Assembly: GCF_013415115.1 (NCBI RefSeq)
Contig: NZ_JACCDD010000011.1
Coordinates: forward strand, 1 to 64,000
Source: Vreelandella zhaodongensis
GTDB taxonomy: Bacteria > Pseudomonadota > Gammaproteobacteria > Pseudomonadales > Halomonadaceae
Reading direction: 5' to 3'
Length of the DNA: 64,000 nucleotides
In this document: piece by piece, positions 26,116 to 35,206 of the stretch
Position numbering within the stretch: the first letter of the stretch is position 1
Layout of the letters: every line of letters starts with the position of its first letter
Notes under the pieces: model-generated
What the model saw: the letters and a program-made list of their open reading frames with translations, nothing else
Told to the model about the DNA's origin: nothing
Database searches by the model: none
Program-made: the position numbers and the translations under genes

Positions 26116-27102
26116 TTAATCAAAGTCTATTTCCCAAGGCTTTGGCAATGCACGCTCCTCTTTTGGCACTTTTATCCAAACAAAGTGATCGGCATTTAAA
26201 TGCGTTTCCCCACTCCAGCGATACGCGACCAACCGGCCAAATTTCACTGCACTGTAATCTAAGCAGGCAATATTAAGCGCCGGCAATGCTGGTATGCCCT
26301 CACACCAGTAGTGACCAATAAATAGCGGGGGCTGATCAGGGCCATAGTAACTAAGCCGCTGCCGCTCAGTGTCGGTAAGCATTCTCGTCTCTAGGTCACC
26401 GGGCAGGTTGTCAGGCTGGAAGACGACATCTCCCCACTGCTGCGGATTCGCAGACCAAAAATGGGCACGAAAGCTTTGCCTGGTAAAACCATCGCCAGAG
26501 TGAATTGCCACGCCGCTAGGCAGCGGTATATTAGGGCCACGGGTTAGTCGGTCAAGAATACGAAATGCTTGGCTTGAAGGATCGGTTGACTCAACCAGAA
26601 AACGACTGTCCATTCGAGCGTCTGGCGCGCGCAACTTTAGTTCTTGAATTAACACCTCATCCCAACAGGCATGCACCACACGTATACCGTCCAGCTCTAG
26701 GAATAGTGGAATGGTCTTAAACCAAGCCAGAGTATCTTCCCATTCGTTGGTGTAATCACGGTATTGAGCCAGCGTATCTTCAATAATACGGTTATGCCGC
26801 GGGGTATGCTCACGCAGCCAACGCTTGTTGCTACCTGGCGGCGCCGGGTGCGTGTAGGCCAACGCATTATACTCATGGTTCCCCATGACGATATGGGCTT
26901 CGCCCTCTTCGACCATTCGGCGAGCAATAGTCACCGCAAGGCGGATACGCGGCCCGCGATCAATCAGGTCGCCTAAAAAAATCACCTTTCGCCGAGAGTG
27001 TCGATATACCCCACCCCGCTGGTGATAACCAAGCTTTTCTAGCAGCGCCGCCAACGTGGCACCGCAGCCGTGGATATCGCCGATTAAATCATAGCCCTCC
27101 AT
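26116..27102 (-). CDS. calcineurin-like metallophosphoesterase
   Basis: The 328-residue protein has the metallophosphatase motifs GDIHG (residues 8-12), GDLIDRG, GNHEYN and a later HACWDEV, placing it with PPP-type/ApaH-like phosphatases. The substrate could be a phosphoprotein or a dinucleoside polyphosphate; the sequence does not tell. It starts 1 nt after the nadK stop, so it is cotranscribed and probably coupled with nadK. Confidence 0.88.
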   Translation of the reverse strand: MEGYDLIGDIHGCGATLAALLEKLGYHQRGGVYRHSRRKVIFLGDLIDRGPRIRLAVTIARRMVEEGEAHIVMGNHEYNALAYTHPAPPGSNKRWLREHTPRHNRIIEDTLAQYRDYTNEWEDTLAWFKTIPLFLELDGIRVVHACWDEVLIQELKLRAPDARMDSRFLVESTDPSSQAFRILDRLTRGPNIPLPSGVAIHSGDGFTRQSFRAHFWSANPQQWGDVVFQPDNLPGDLETRMLTDTERQRLSYYGPDQPPLFIGHYWCEGIPALPALNIACLDYSAVKFGRLVAYRWSGETHLNADHFVWIKVPKEERALPKPWEIDFD

Positions 27103-27103
27103 G

Positions 27104-28051
27104 TTAATCCCCTAGCCGATGGCCCCAACCGAGTTTGCTTCGCAGTACTTCATAAAAATTATGCCCAATGGGGTGAACCAACTGCACGCGCTCTGGCTTG
27201 CGCTTAATCACCAACACATCGTCCGGCTTGGCCACCGCGCGGGTTTGACCATCACAACTAATATGGGGGTACGTCTGGTTGGTTTCACCAATATGGATAC
27301 GAATTTCACTAGCCGCATCGATCACAATAGGGCGGCTGGAGAGTGTATGGGGAAACATTGGCACGAGCGTCACCACATCTAGCTTAGGGTGCATAATCGG
27401 CCCGCCGCCGGAAAGCGCATAAGCTGTAGAGCCCGTAGGGGTGGCAATAATCAGTCCGTCGCTGCGCTGGCTATAAACGAACTGCCCATCAATAAACAGT
27501 TCAAACTCAATCATGCGTACCGCTTTTCCAGGGTGCACAACCACTTCATTGAGCGCATCACCGCTACCTACGGCCACACCATTGCGGTAAAGCACAGCAT
27601 CTAAGAGAAAACGCTCCTCTACCTCGAACGCGCCTGCTAATACTTCGCCAACGCGGACTTCTAACTCAACAGGGGAAATATCCGTCAAAAAACCTAAACG
27701 ACCACGGTTGACACCTAAGATCAACGTGCCGCTGCTGCATAGCGTGCGCGCTGCACCTAGCAAACTACCGTCCCCTCCCACCACAATAACAAGATCACAC
27801 AACTCGCCAAGCATTCGGCGACTTGCCTCAGGCTGACCATGATCCGGTAGTACTGTTGCGGTTCGATCCTCAACAAGCACTTTATAGCCGTGCTCAACAA
27901 GATAGCTGACTAACCGCTTGAGCGAATCAACCACTTTGTCACTGCCTAAACGGCCAATTAAGCCTATTGTTTTGAAAGGCGTGGTTTTAAAAGATTGCGC
28001 ACGCTTGGCTTGGCTTACAGGCAATGAACCTGATGATGGGGTGTTAGACAT
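27104..28051 (-). CDS. nadK: NAD kinase
   Basis: The 315-residue protein has the NAD kinase motifs GGDGSLLGAARTL, GVNRGRLGFLTDI, NEVVVHPG and TPTGSTAYALSGGGP, and the C-terminal SCDGQ region. It phosphorylates NAD+ to NADP+. It carries a short N-terminal extension before KTIGLIGRLGSDKV. The metallophosphoesterase gene follows directly. Confidence 0.95.
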   Translation of the reverse strand: MSNTPSSGSLPVSQAKRAQSFKTTPFKTIGLIGRLGSDKVVDSLKRLVSYLVEHGYKVLVEDRTATVLPDHGQPEASRRMLGELCDLVIVVGGDGSLLGAARTLCSSGTLILGVNRGRLGFLTDISPVELEVRVGEVLAGAFEVEERFLLDAVLYRNGVAVGSGDALNEVVVHPGKAVRMIEFELFIDGQFVYSQRSDGLIIATPTGSTAYALSGGGPIMHPKLDVVTLVPMFPHTLSSRPIVIDAASEIRIHIGETNQTYPHISCDGQTRAVAKPDDVLVIKRKPERVQLVHPIGHNFYEVLRSKLGWGHRLGD

Positions 28052-28167
28052 GGATGGCTCTCGCTAGCATCAACCCCATATTATGGAGAGTATGGTGGTG
28101 TCGAGCAAATAACCCAGCGTAACGCAGAACCACTAGCTACCCTGGGCAAAACAATGGCTTAAATTAA

Positions 28168-29037
28168 TTAAGCTGATATAGCACTGCGGCGTTGCAACCA
28201 CCAGTGGTTTAACCACAGCGATGCCGCCATGATGGCTGCGCCCAGGATCAGCTTACCCATGTCAGCGTCGCGGTTCCAAATCACTAAATTGACCACCAGA
28301 CCTGCAGGAACCAAGGCATTATTCATTATTGCCAATGTGCCAGCATCTACTTTGGTGGCGCCCTGGTTCCAAGCAAAATAGCCAATACCGGAAGCTATCA
28401 AGCCAAGCCAAGCTAACACGCTCCACTGCATGGACGTACTGGGTAACGCCGACATATTGCCAAACAGCAGAAAGGCGGGAAGTGCGACAACCATTGCGCC
28501 AATAAAGAACCAGCCAAACACGTTATGCCATGCCAGTGTAGGTGGCAGATCGGCCGCCAAGCGGCGGTAACCTACTTGGCCGATAGCAAAGCACAGGTTA
28601 GCTCCTTGTACCACCAAAAAGCCTAGCCAAAAGCCGCTATCAATACCGTCGTAACGTATCACCCCCGCTCCAAGTACCGCGAGCACTGCTGTGACTAGGT
28701 AGATAGGCGTGAAACGCTTAAACATAAGGTCGTCTAACAGAGCGATATAGACCGGCGTGAAGATGGTGAAAAGTAGTACTTCAGGAACCGACAACAGCAA
28801 AAATGATTGATAGAAAAAGGTGTACATAACACCTAACTGCACTGCGCCAAGTGCCATTAGCGCTAAACGCTGCCGACCACGTAACAAGCTTGGGCGTAAA
28901 AACGGCAAAAAGACCAGCATAGCAAGCGTTACACGGACTAACACGGCAAAGTAACTATCTACCTGCCCAGCCAAATACACGCCAATCAAAGAGAATGAGA
29001 ACGCCCACAACGCCGTCACACTTACAAGATAACCCAT
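28168..29037 (-). CDS. EamA/DMT family transporter
   Basis: The 289-residue protein has ten predicted membrane helices in two EamA repeats, beginning MGYLVSVTALWAFSFSLIGV. These proteins export or import small metabolites such as amino acids; the substrate is unknown. It is a single gene with spacer DNA on either side. Confidence 0.85.
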   Translation of the reverse strand: MGYLVSVTALWAFSFSLIGVYLAGQVDSYFAVLVRVTLAMLVFLPFLRPSLLRGRQRLALMALGAVQLGVMYTFFYQSFLLLSVPEVLLFTIFTPVYIALLDDLMFKRFTPIYLVTAVLAVLGAGVIRYDGIDSGFWLGFLVVQGANLCFAIGQVGYRRLAADLPPTLAWHNVFGWFFIGAMVVALPAFLLFGNMSALPSTSMQWSVLAWLGLIASGIGYFAWNQGATKVDAGTLAIMNNALVPAGLVVNLVIWNRDADMGKLILGAAIMAASLWLNHWWLQRRSAISA

Positions 29038-29124
29038 CCGTAAACCCCATCAAAAAGCATAAGTTGACTGAGATTATACGCGCTTAATAGCACCTGCCAA
29101 TGGGCCAACTACGTTATGCACGAC

Positions 29125-29673
29125 CTAGCGCTTGTTTAGCCATAAAAACGCGTACAGCACACCGGGCACCCACCCCAATAGCGTGAGCACGATACTAATG
29201 ACTAAACGTTTCGTCCCACCATCCGTAAGCCCTACTGCCAAAGGTGGCAACAGAACGGCTAGCGCGCGATAGGCCAGCCCCAGCGCTGCTGGCTCTAACG
29301 CGGAGCCTGACGCTTGGTGTGGCGACGCCTTTTGAAGAGATTGTGATGTCTCTTCATCAGACGATGCCGATACCTGCCTGGGAGGGATAAAATACTCTAC
29401 AGCTGCCTGAGCTTGCTCAGCCTGCTCTTTTTCTTTGGCAAGCGCTTTACGGTGGGCATCTTTATCGATTTTTTGCTCTAAGGTATCAGCACCTTCTGCA
29501 AGATCATCGTGGTGACGCTCCCAATCTTCCCAGTCATGGGGCGTGCCCGACTTTGGGCGCTGATGACCCGAACCACGCGCACGCTCCCAAGCTTTTTCCT
29601 CCAGGGTATTCGGCCGATCAGGATCTGAATCTAAGCCAACGCCTTTACGGTTAAGGTATTCACGCGCGTCCAT
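29125..29673 (-). CDS. Pmp3/YqaE-domain protein with long hydrophilic N terminus
   Basis: This 182-residue protein has a charged, low-complexity N-terminal part (about residues 1-125; many E, K, A, Q, likely coiled coil around KALAKEKEQAEQAQAAVEYF). The C terminus is a two-helix Pmp3/YqaE module (YRALAVLLPPLAVGLTDGGT, then LTLLGWVPGVLYAFLWL). Stand-alone Pmp3 proteins are about 50 residues and linked to salt and membrane stress. ATG at 29673 is chosen because AAGGAG lies 7 nt upstream. Confidence 0.85.
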   Translation of the reverse strand: MDAREYLNRKGVGLDSDPDRPNTLEEKAWERARGSGHQRPKSGTPHDWEDWERHHDDLAEGADTLEQKIDKDAHRKALAKEKEQAEQAQAAVEYFIPPRQVSASSDEETSQSLQKASPHQASGSALEPAALGLAYRALAVLLPPLAVGLTDGGTKRLVISIVLTLLGWVPGVLYAFLWLNKR

Positions 29674-29836
29674 AAAGACTCCTTGAGCGTTTGAAAGAGA
29701 AGTAAAACGTTGAATGTCATAGATATGAGGGGTAGTACAGAGCTCGTTAAATCTCCTACAGTAAGGTAATCGGCGATAAAGTGTCGATCTACGTTTCCCT
29801 TTAGCCACTGCACACGCTGAGTCAAGGAGTGCTCCA

Positions 29837-30244
29837 ATGAATAAAAAGATTCCGGATACTGTACGCGATATTATGTCCCGCGACTGTTACCGCGTGTCTG
29901 GGGATACCTCTATTACCACCTTAGCCCAAGGTTTAGCACTTCACCGCTTGCCGGGTGCTCCCGTGGTAGATGCATCCGACCGGTTAGTCGGCTTTATTTC
30001 CGAGCAAGATGTTCTGGGGCGTGTATTAGACAGCATTTATCACGATGATGAAGCCCCTCTGGTGCGCGAATTAATGCGTCAAGATGTGCTAACGACAACG
30101 CCAAATAAAAGCATTACCGACCTAGCACAAGAGATGTTAGGCCCGAAACCTAAGATTTTTCCCGTCGTTGAGCAGCAAAAACTGGTTGGCATCGTCACAC
30201 GCCGCGATATTTTGATTGCTTTGCTAACTATTCGCCGCCACTGA
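29837..30244 (+). CDS. two-CBS-domain protein
   Basis: The 135-residue protein consists of a CBS pair: VRDIMSRDCYRVSGDTSITT... with LPGAPVVDASDRLVGFISEQ, then VRELMRQDVLTTTPNKSITD with FPVVEQQKLVGIVTRRDIL. CBS pairs sense adenine nucleotides; the partner is unknown. It is divergent from the Pmp3-like gene across a 163-bp region. Confidence 0.9.
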   Translation: MNKKIPDTVRDIMSRDCYRVSGDTSITTLAQGLALHRLPGAPVVDASDRLVGFISEQDVLGRVLDSIYHDDEAPLVRELMRQDVLTTTPNKSITDLAQEMLGPKPKIFPVVEQQKLVGIVTRRDILIALLTIRRH

Positions 30245-30304
30245 CGGCCAGTTACGGGCTGATAGGATTAGCCGTTTGCAGCAAAAGTGTCTTGACTAGT
30301 AACC

Positions 30305-30332
30305 AAAAAAAACCGCTGCTTTAAAGCAGCGG
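30305..30332 (-). terminator. minus-strand terminator without an obvious gene
   Basis: CCGCTGCTTTAAAGCAGCGG (30313-30332) is a perfect 20-bp palindrome flanked on its left by eight A, so on the minus strand it ends in T8. On the plus strand there is no T run. No credible minus-strand gene lies immediately to the right, which suggests a small RNA or very short ORF from 30333-30500. Confidence 0.75.
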
Positions 30333-30392
30333 AAGCAAAGGATCGAAAACAATAGGCTGTACAACACGTTTACGACTGCTATCGCGATGTTG

Positions 30393-30421
30393 CCTGTGCA
30401 TACTCTGACACTCTGCACAGG
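30393..30421. repeat. hairpin CCTGTGCA / TGCACAGG
   Basis: A perfect 8-bp inverted repeat with a 13-nt loop lies between the orphan terminator and the next promoter. It would be part of any minus-strand transcript that ends at 30305. Confidence 0.6.
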
Positions 30422-30467
30422 AAAAGTTCGCAAAATGGCAAAATTTTCGTCTTTGGTGGAGCAAGCG

Positions 30468-30473
30468 TATAAT
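30468..30473 (+). promoter_or_regulatory. consensus -10 box upstream of the 30525 gene
   Basis: A perfect TATAAT lies 52 nt upstream of the ATG at 30525. The matching -35 region (TTTCGT/TTCGTC) is weak. Confidence 0.45.
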
Positions 30474-30524
30474 AATTTGTTAACGCCACACCCACTCATA
30501 TACTGACCCTGCAGGGAGCTTTGT

Positions 30525-30884
30525 ATGGCGCTGTACTTTCTAGTGTTTGGCGTCTGTTTATTGATAATAGGTGCCGTGGTGCTGATATTGATGACAGTGG
30601 GCACCCCCCGTTACCGCACGGAACCTAGCGACCTGCTCACTTTGTTTGACAAGGCACTGGAAAGCAATATCAGCGAAACCGAATGGAATACGACCATTGG
30701 TTACCCCATTCGTCATGATGACTATTTAGACAGCGTGCGCCGCCGCGCAGCGCGATTAATGGAAACCCACGGGCGTCGGTGGCAGATTGCTCAGGGTAAA
30801 CCGCTACTTAACCAGGAGGGTTACGAAGAGTTAAAAGCATTACGTGATCATCTAGCAGCACATACAGCGCTTCAACAGCGCTGA
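30525..30884 (+). CDS. single-pass membrane protein of unknown function
   Basis: The 119-residue protein has one N-terminal hydrophobic segment (about residues 3-26, MALYFLVFGVCLLIIGAVVL) and a soluble, charged C-terminal part. GCAGGGAG precedes the ATG. I do not recognise the family. It is followed by the AraC gene 28 nt downstream. Confidence 0.75.
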   Translation: MALYFLVFGVCLLIIGAVVLILMTVGTPRYRTEPSDLLTLFDKALESNISETEWNTTIGYPIRHDDYLDSVRRRAARLMETHGRRWQIAQGKPLLNQEGYEELKALRDHLAAHTALQQR

Positions 30885-30911
30885 CAGGCCAGCAGTGCCG
30901 AGGAGAACTCC

Positions 30912-31766
30912 ATGCCGAGCACCATTCGTCAAATACCTTTAGAAAGTGCCACACAGCACCACTCTCACGACTTTCATCAAATTGTGATTACGCTATGTGG
31001 TTCGTCTGAGTTTGAGATCGAAGGCCTCGGCGGCAGAGTAAATGCGTTTTCAGGTTGTATCGTCCCTGCCAATCATGAACATTTTTATTCAGGTAACGGG
31101 CACAACCGCCAGCTGATTCTCGACCTGCCTGAAGATGCCCCAGCACTGACCGGCGAACACCGTGAACTGGTCGCCCTGTTTGATGCACCGCGTTTTTTTG
31201 CGCTTGACAGCCCGTTGCGTCACTACCTTGCATTTGTAGAAAGCGAACTCGTCCAAGGATTTGACACGTCTGCTATGTCTTTTCAACAAGACCGCTTGGC
31301 AGCCACCTTGCTGGGGTCATTAAAAGCTCGCCTAGGCGCAACCGAAAGCGCTGCTCAACGGCGTCTTAACCTGGATCAGATTGACCGTTTTATCCGCCGT
31401 CATCTAGCTGATGAGCTCAGGGTAGCTGATCTAGCCAAACTGGCCTGCCTAAGTGAAGCTCACTTCTCCGAACGGTTTCGCGTTCAAACCGGCCTTTCTC
31501 CCTGGCAGTATGTACGTCGCCAGCGCCTACATGCAGCCCGCCAGCTTATACAGCAAAGCCGTTTGCCATTAACTGATATTGCCATTCAAACGGGCTTTGC
31601 AAATCAAAGTGCACTTTCTCATGCTTTCCGCCGCAGCTATGGGCTATCGCCCCGGCAGTTACGACAAAGTGGAGCAAGTTCCTCTATCGACTCGCCCGCT
31701 CGTTCAACGTCAAATTTATCGACGTCGGCTGCTCCAGTAGAGCCTAGCGCCCTCTCTCCTAGATAA
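30912..31766 (+). CDS. AraC family regulator, probably of proline utilisation (PruR-like)
   Basis: The 284-residue protein has an N-terminal cupin-like sensor (HHSHDFHQIVITLCGSSEFE, IVPANHEHFYSG) and a C-terminal AraC DNA-binding domain with two helix-turn-helix units (VADLAKLACLSEAHFSERFR; ITDIAIQTGF-type segment DIAIQTGFANQSALSHAFRR). A serine-rich tail follows. In Pseudomonas an AraC-type activator (PruR) controls putAP, and this gene lies directly upstream of putA1, so the same role is inferred. GAGGAG precedes the ATG. Confidence 0.85.
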   Translation: MPSTIRQIPLESATQHHSHDFHQIVITLCGSSEFEIEGLGGRVNAFSGCIVPANHEHFYSGNGHNRQLILDLPEDAPALTGEHRELVALFDAPRFFALDSPLRHYLAFVESELVQGFDTSAMSFQQDRLAATLLGSLKARLGATESAAQRRLNLDQIDRFIRRHLADELRVADLAKLACLSEAHFSERFRVQTGLSPWQYVRRQRLHAARQLIQQSRLPLTDIAIQTGFANQSALSHAFRRSYGLSPRQLRQSGASSSIDSPARSTSNLSTSAAPVEPSALSPR

Positions 31767-31868
31767 CTGTTAAGCATCTTTTACAACCTCAGTGGGTATG
31801 CCTCAGTCCCTGTTGGCAGGCTCTTAAAAACTCAACTAAAGTATTAAAAATCGTTCCTTACCGCGAAA

Positions 31869-31874
31869 TTGACA
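31869..31874 (+). promoter_or_regulatory. consensus -35 box in the putA1 leader
   Basis: A perfect TTGACA lies 141 nt upstream of putA1. The -10 at proper spacing is poor (GACATA or CATACA), as expected for an activator-dependent promoter. A short hairpin TGGGCA-CTA-TGCCCA followed by a T run occurs at 31936-31960, further down the leader. Confidence 0.35.
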
Positions 31875-32014
31875 CGTTTTGCCATGGAAACGACATACAC
31901 CTAGCAGCTGCTCACACTACATTCGAACGCTAGCTTGGGCACTATGCCCAGACATTTTTTATTTCGGTTATTTGCTTCAGCTTTTCGATTCTGTTCAGAC
32001 TCACGGGTGCCTCA

Positions 32015-35000
32015 ATGCTCAATGCCAAGAAAATGCGTGACCCAGCCATCTGGCAAACTGATCTTGATACGCTTATGCAGCGTATTAGTGATCACTATCT
32101 TGTCGATGAAGATACCTTTGTCAGTGAGCTCATTAAGGTTCTCGATGCTGACAGTGACGATTTCGCGCGCATTGAATCGAACACAGCGGCGCTAGTGCGT
32201 GATGTCCGTAAAATGGATACTGCTGTCGATACAATCGATGAGCTACTGCAGCAGTACAGCCTGGACACCCATGAAGGCTTAATGCTGATGTGTTTAGCAG
32301 AAGCCATGCTACGCATACCAGATAAAGCCACCGCCGATGCACTGATTGAAGACAGACTTGGCCCCGCAGACTGGCAGTCCCACCTAGGTAAAAGCGAATC
32401 ATGGATGGTGAACGCTTCCACTTGGGGCCTATTGATGACTGGGCACGTGCTGAAGCTCGATCACCCAAAAGAGGGCCAGCCTGCCCACTTCATTAATCGC
32501 ATGGTTAATAAAGTAGGTGAGCCGGTTATTCGTCGCGCCATGATGGAAGCGATGAAAATCATGGGCAAACAGTTCGTTTTGGGACGCGATATTAATGAAG
32601 CGCTAAAGCGCTCTAAACCGCTCTTCAATAAAGGCTACACCTACTCCTACGATATGCTGGGCGAGGCAGCGCGCACCCGTGCTGACGCTAAGCGCTACTA
32701 TGATGACTACGCACGCGCCATCGAGCAGGTCGGCAAGGCCTGCAAATCACTGGGTGATAAAACCCCTGCGCCTTCGGTCTCCATTAAGTTGTCGGCCCTT
32801 CATCCACGCTATGAGTTTGGTCGCCGCGAGCAGGTACTTGCCGAGCTAGTTGACACGGTCATTAAGTTAGTCACTAAAGCCCGTGAGCTTGACGTGGCTG
32901 TGACGATCGATGCTGAAGAAGTTGATCGCCTAGAGCTGTCACTCGACGTTTTCCGCGCGATATATCAAAGCAACGCGGTGAAAGGATGGGGACACTTTGG
33001 TCTTGTCGTTCAGGCATATTCAAAGCGCGCCTTGCCGGTACTCCACTTCATTAACCGCCTGGCCGAACAGCAAGGCGACGAAATTCCTCTGCGTTTGGTG
33101 AAAGGTGCTTATTGGGATAGCGAAATCAAGGAGTCACAACAGCTTGGGGTCGATGGCTACCCAGTATTTACTCGTAAAGCGTGTACGGACGTGGCCTACT
33201 TGGCGTGCGCGCAGTTCCTGCTATCCCACAATACCCGTGGCCGTATTTTTCCCCAATTTGCGACGCACAATGCTCACACAGTCACGACCATTCTTGAACT
33301 CGCCAACCACGATAGCCGCCCCTTCGAATTCCAGCGCTTACACGGCATGGGTGAAGCCCTTTACGACGCGGCTCTAGAGCGCGCGCCTAAAGGAACTTAC
33401 TGCCGAATTTATGCCCCGGTTGGTGCCCATAAAGATCTACTGCCCTACTTAGTACGTCGCCTGCTTGAAAATGGTGCTAACTCCTCTTTCGTTCACCAAA
33501 TTGTCGACCCAGACGTCCCTGTAGAATCATTGTGCCAACACCCCATTGAAACGCTCCGTCAGCATAAAACGTTCGCTAATAAGCGCATTCCGCTGCCAAA
33601 AGATATCTATGGGCCAAAACGCCGCAACTCTCGCGGCGTCAATCTTAATATTCGTAGCCACTTCGACCCGTTAATGGAGAAAATGCGGTCGTTTATGGAT
33701 AAGCAGTACCCAGCGAAGCCGCTGCTGGCCTTTGATGTTGCGGACGATGCCGCGAACACTCACAAAGTAACCTCGCCTTTTGATCGCCGCAAAACCGTGG
33801 GCAGCGTTCAGTGGACCAGCAAGGATCAAGCCGCCAAAGCACTCGATGCAGCTTGGCAAGCGTTCCCACGCTGGGAAACGACCCCGGTTACCGAGCGCGC
33901 TGATATCCTACGCCGCTTGGCCGATTTGATGGAAGAGCACATGCCAGAGCTAATGACGCTCTGTTCACGTGAAGGCGGCAAACTGCTCACCGACGGTGTT
34001 GATGAAATCAAAGAAGCGGTCGATTTCTGCCGCTACTATGCCATGCGCGCTGAAGAAGCCTTTGGTGAGCCGATTGAACTGCCTGGCCCTACTGGTGAAT
34101 CCAACCGCTTGATGATGGGTGGTAAAGGCGTATTTGCAGCTATCAGCCCCTGGAACTTCCCAGTAGCTATTTTCTGCGGCCAAATTGTTGCTGCTGCCGT
34201 TGCTGGCAACACCGTACTTGCCAAACCCGCTGAACAAACCTCGATTGTTGCCCACCGCGTTATTGAACTGCTTTACGAAGCAGGCATGCCACGTGATGTG
34301 GTTCAGTTGCTGCCTGGTGACGGCCCCACAGTAGGTAGTGTCTTAACCTCTGACCCTCGCATTACGGGCGTGGTGTTTACCGGCGGCACGGATACGGCGC
34401 AGATAATCAACCGTGCTCTCGCCGCTCGGGAAAATGCACCGCTGCCGACACTGATTGCCGAAACAGGCGGCATGAATGCCATGATTGTTGACTCTACCGC
34501 GCTACCGGAGCAGGTAGTTGTGGATGTAATTCAGTCCGCCTTCCAAAGTGCCGGTCAGCGCTGCTCCGCGCTACGGGTGCTTTATCTACAAGACGATGTT
34601 GCTGACCGCGTCATTGAAATTCTCAAAGGCGCCATGAACGAGTTACGAATTGGTGACCCGCGCGATTTAGGCACCGACGTGGGCCCGGTCATTGATGAAG
34701 ACGCGCGTCAAGGTTTAATGGCGCATATCGAAAAACTCAAGGGCGAAAACCGTTTAGTCGCAGAAACACCGATGGCGGCTGAACACACCCAACATGGCAC
34801 CTTCGTTGCGCCCACCGCCTTTATCATCGACAGCATTGACTCACTTACCCGAGAGCAGTTTGGCCCCATACTGCACATTGTGCGTTATAAAGCTCGCGAC
34901 CTCGACCGCGTTATCTGTGACATTAATGGTCGCGGGTACGGCCTTACTTTTGGGGTACACAGCCGCAACGAATCATTTGCTGCTGAAATAGCGCAGAAAA

Positions 35001-35206
35001 TGCGCGTAGGCAACGTGTATATCAACCGCAACATCATCGGTGCGGTGGTTGGCGTTCAGCCATTCGGCGGACAGGGTCTGTCAGGTACCGGCCCCAAAGC
35101 AGGTGGCCCGCACTACCTACAGCGTTTTGTGACTGAAAAAACGATTACCAACAACACCGCCGCTTTAGGTGGCAACGCGTCGCTGTTGGCGCTAGGCGAT
35201 GAGTGA
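32015..35206 (+). CDS. putA: bifunctional proline dehydrogenase / P5C dehydrogenase, short form (PutA1)
   Basis: The 1063-residue protein joins a flavin-dependent proline dehydrogenase barrel (about residues 90-500; YTYSYDMLGEAART, SIKLSALHPRYE, LVKGAYWDSEIK, LHGMGEALYD) to an NAD-dependent aldehyde dehydrogenase (about 560-1050; PWNFPVAIF, AETGGMNAMI, catalytic Cys in GQRCSALR). It oxidises proline to glutamate, channelling the intermediate. It lacks the N-terminal ribbon-helix-helix DNA-binding domain of E. coli PutA and so cannot self-regulate in that way; the AraC protein likely does this. It also lacks the C-terminal extension of PutA2. The start has only a weak ribosome binding site. 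Confidence 0.95.
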   Translation: MLNAKKMRDPAIWQTDLDTLMQRISDHYLVDEDTFVSELIKVLDADSDDFARIESNTAALVRDVRKMDTAVDTIDELLQQYSLDTHEGLMLMCLAEAMLRIPDKATADALIEDRLGPADWQSHLGKSESWMVNASTWGLLMTGHVLKLDHPKEGQPAHFINRMVNKVGEPVIRRAMMEAMKIMGKQFVLGRDINEALKRSKPLFNKGYTYSYDMLGEAARTRADAKRYYDDYARAIEQVGKACKSLGDKTPAPSVSIKLSALHPRYEFGRREQVLAELVDTVIKLVTKARELDVAVTIDAEEVDRLELSLDVFRAIYQSNAVKGWGHFGLVVQAYSKRALPVLHFINRLAEQQGDEIPLRLVKGAYWDSEIKESQQLGVDGYPVFTRKACTDVAYLACAQFLLSHNTRGRIFPQFATHNAHTVTTILELANHDSRPFEFQRLHGMGEALYDAALERAPKGTYCRIYAPVGAHKDLLPYLVRRLLENGANSSFVHQIVDPDVPVESLCQHPIETLRQHKTFANKRIPLPKDIYGPKRRNSRGVNLNIRSHFDPLMEKMRSFMDKQYPAKPLLAFDVADDAANTHKVTSPFDRRKTVGSVQWTSKDQAAKALDAAWQAFPRWETTPVTERADILRRLADLMEEHMPELMTLCSREGGKLLTDGVDEIKEAVDFCRYYAMRAEEAFGEPIELPGPTGESNRLMMGGKGVFAAISPWNFPVAIFCGQIVAAAVAGNTVLAKPAEQTSIVAHRVIELLYEAGMPRDVVQLLPGDGPTVGSVLTSDPRITGVVFTGGTDTAQIINRALAARENAPLPTLIAETGGMNAMIVDSTALPEQVVVDVIQSAFQSAGQRCSALRVLYLQDDVADRVIEILKGAMNELRIGDPRDLGTDVGPVIDEDARQGLMAHIEKLKGENRLVAETPMAAEHTQHGTFVAPTAFIIDSIDSLTREQFGPILHIVRYKARDLDRVICDINGRGYGLTFGVHSRNESFAAEIAQKMRVGNVYINRNIIGAVVGVQPFGGQGLSGTGPKAGGPHYLQRFVTEKTITNNTAALGGNASLLALGDE

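Noticed and set aside
30296..30604. 102-codon minus-strand ORF
   Set aside because: It runs antisense through the promoter and start of the 30525 gene and looks like a shadow frame. A shorter transcript is the better idea.
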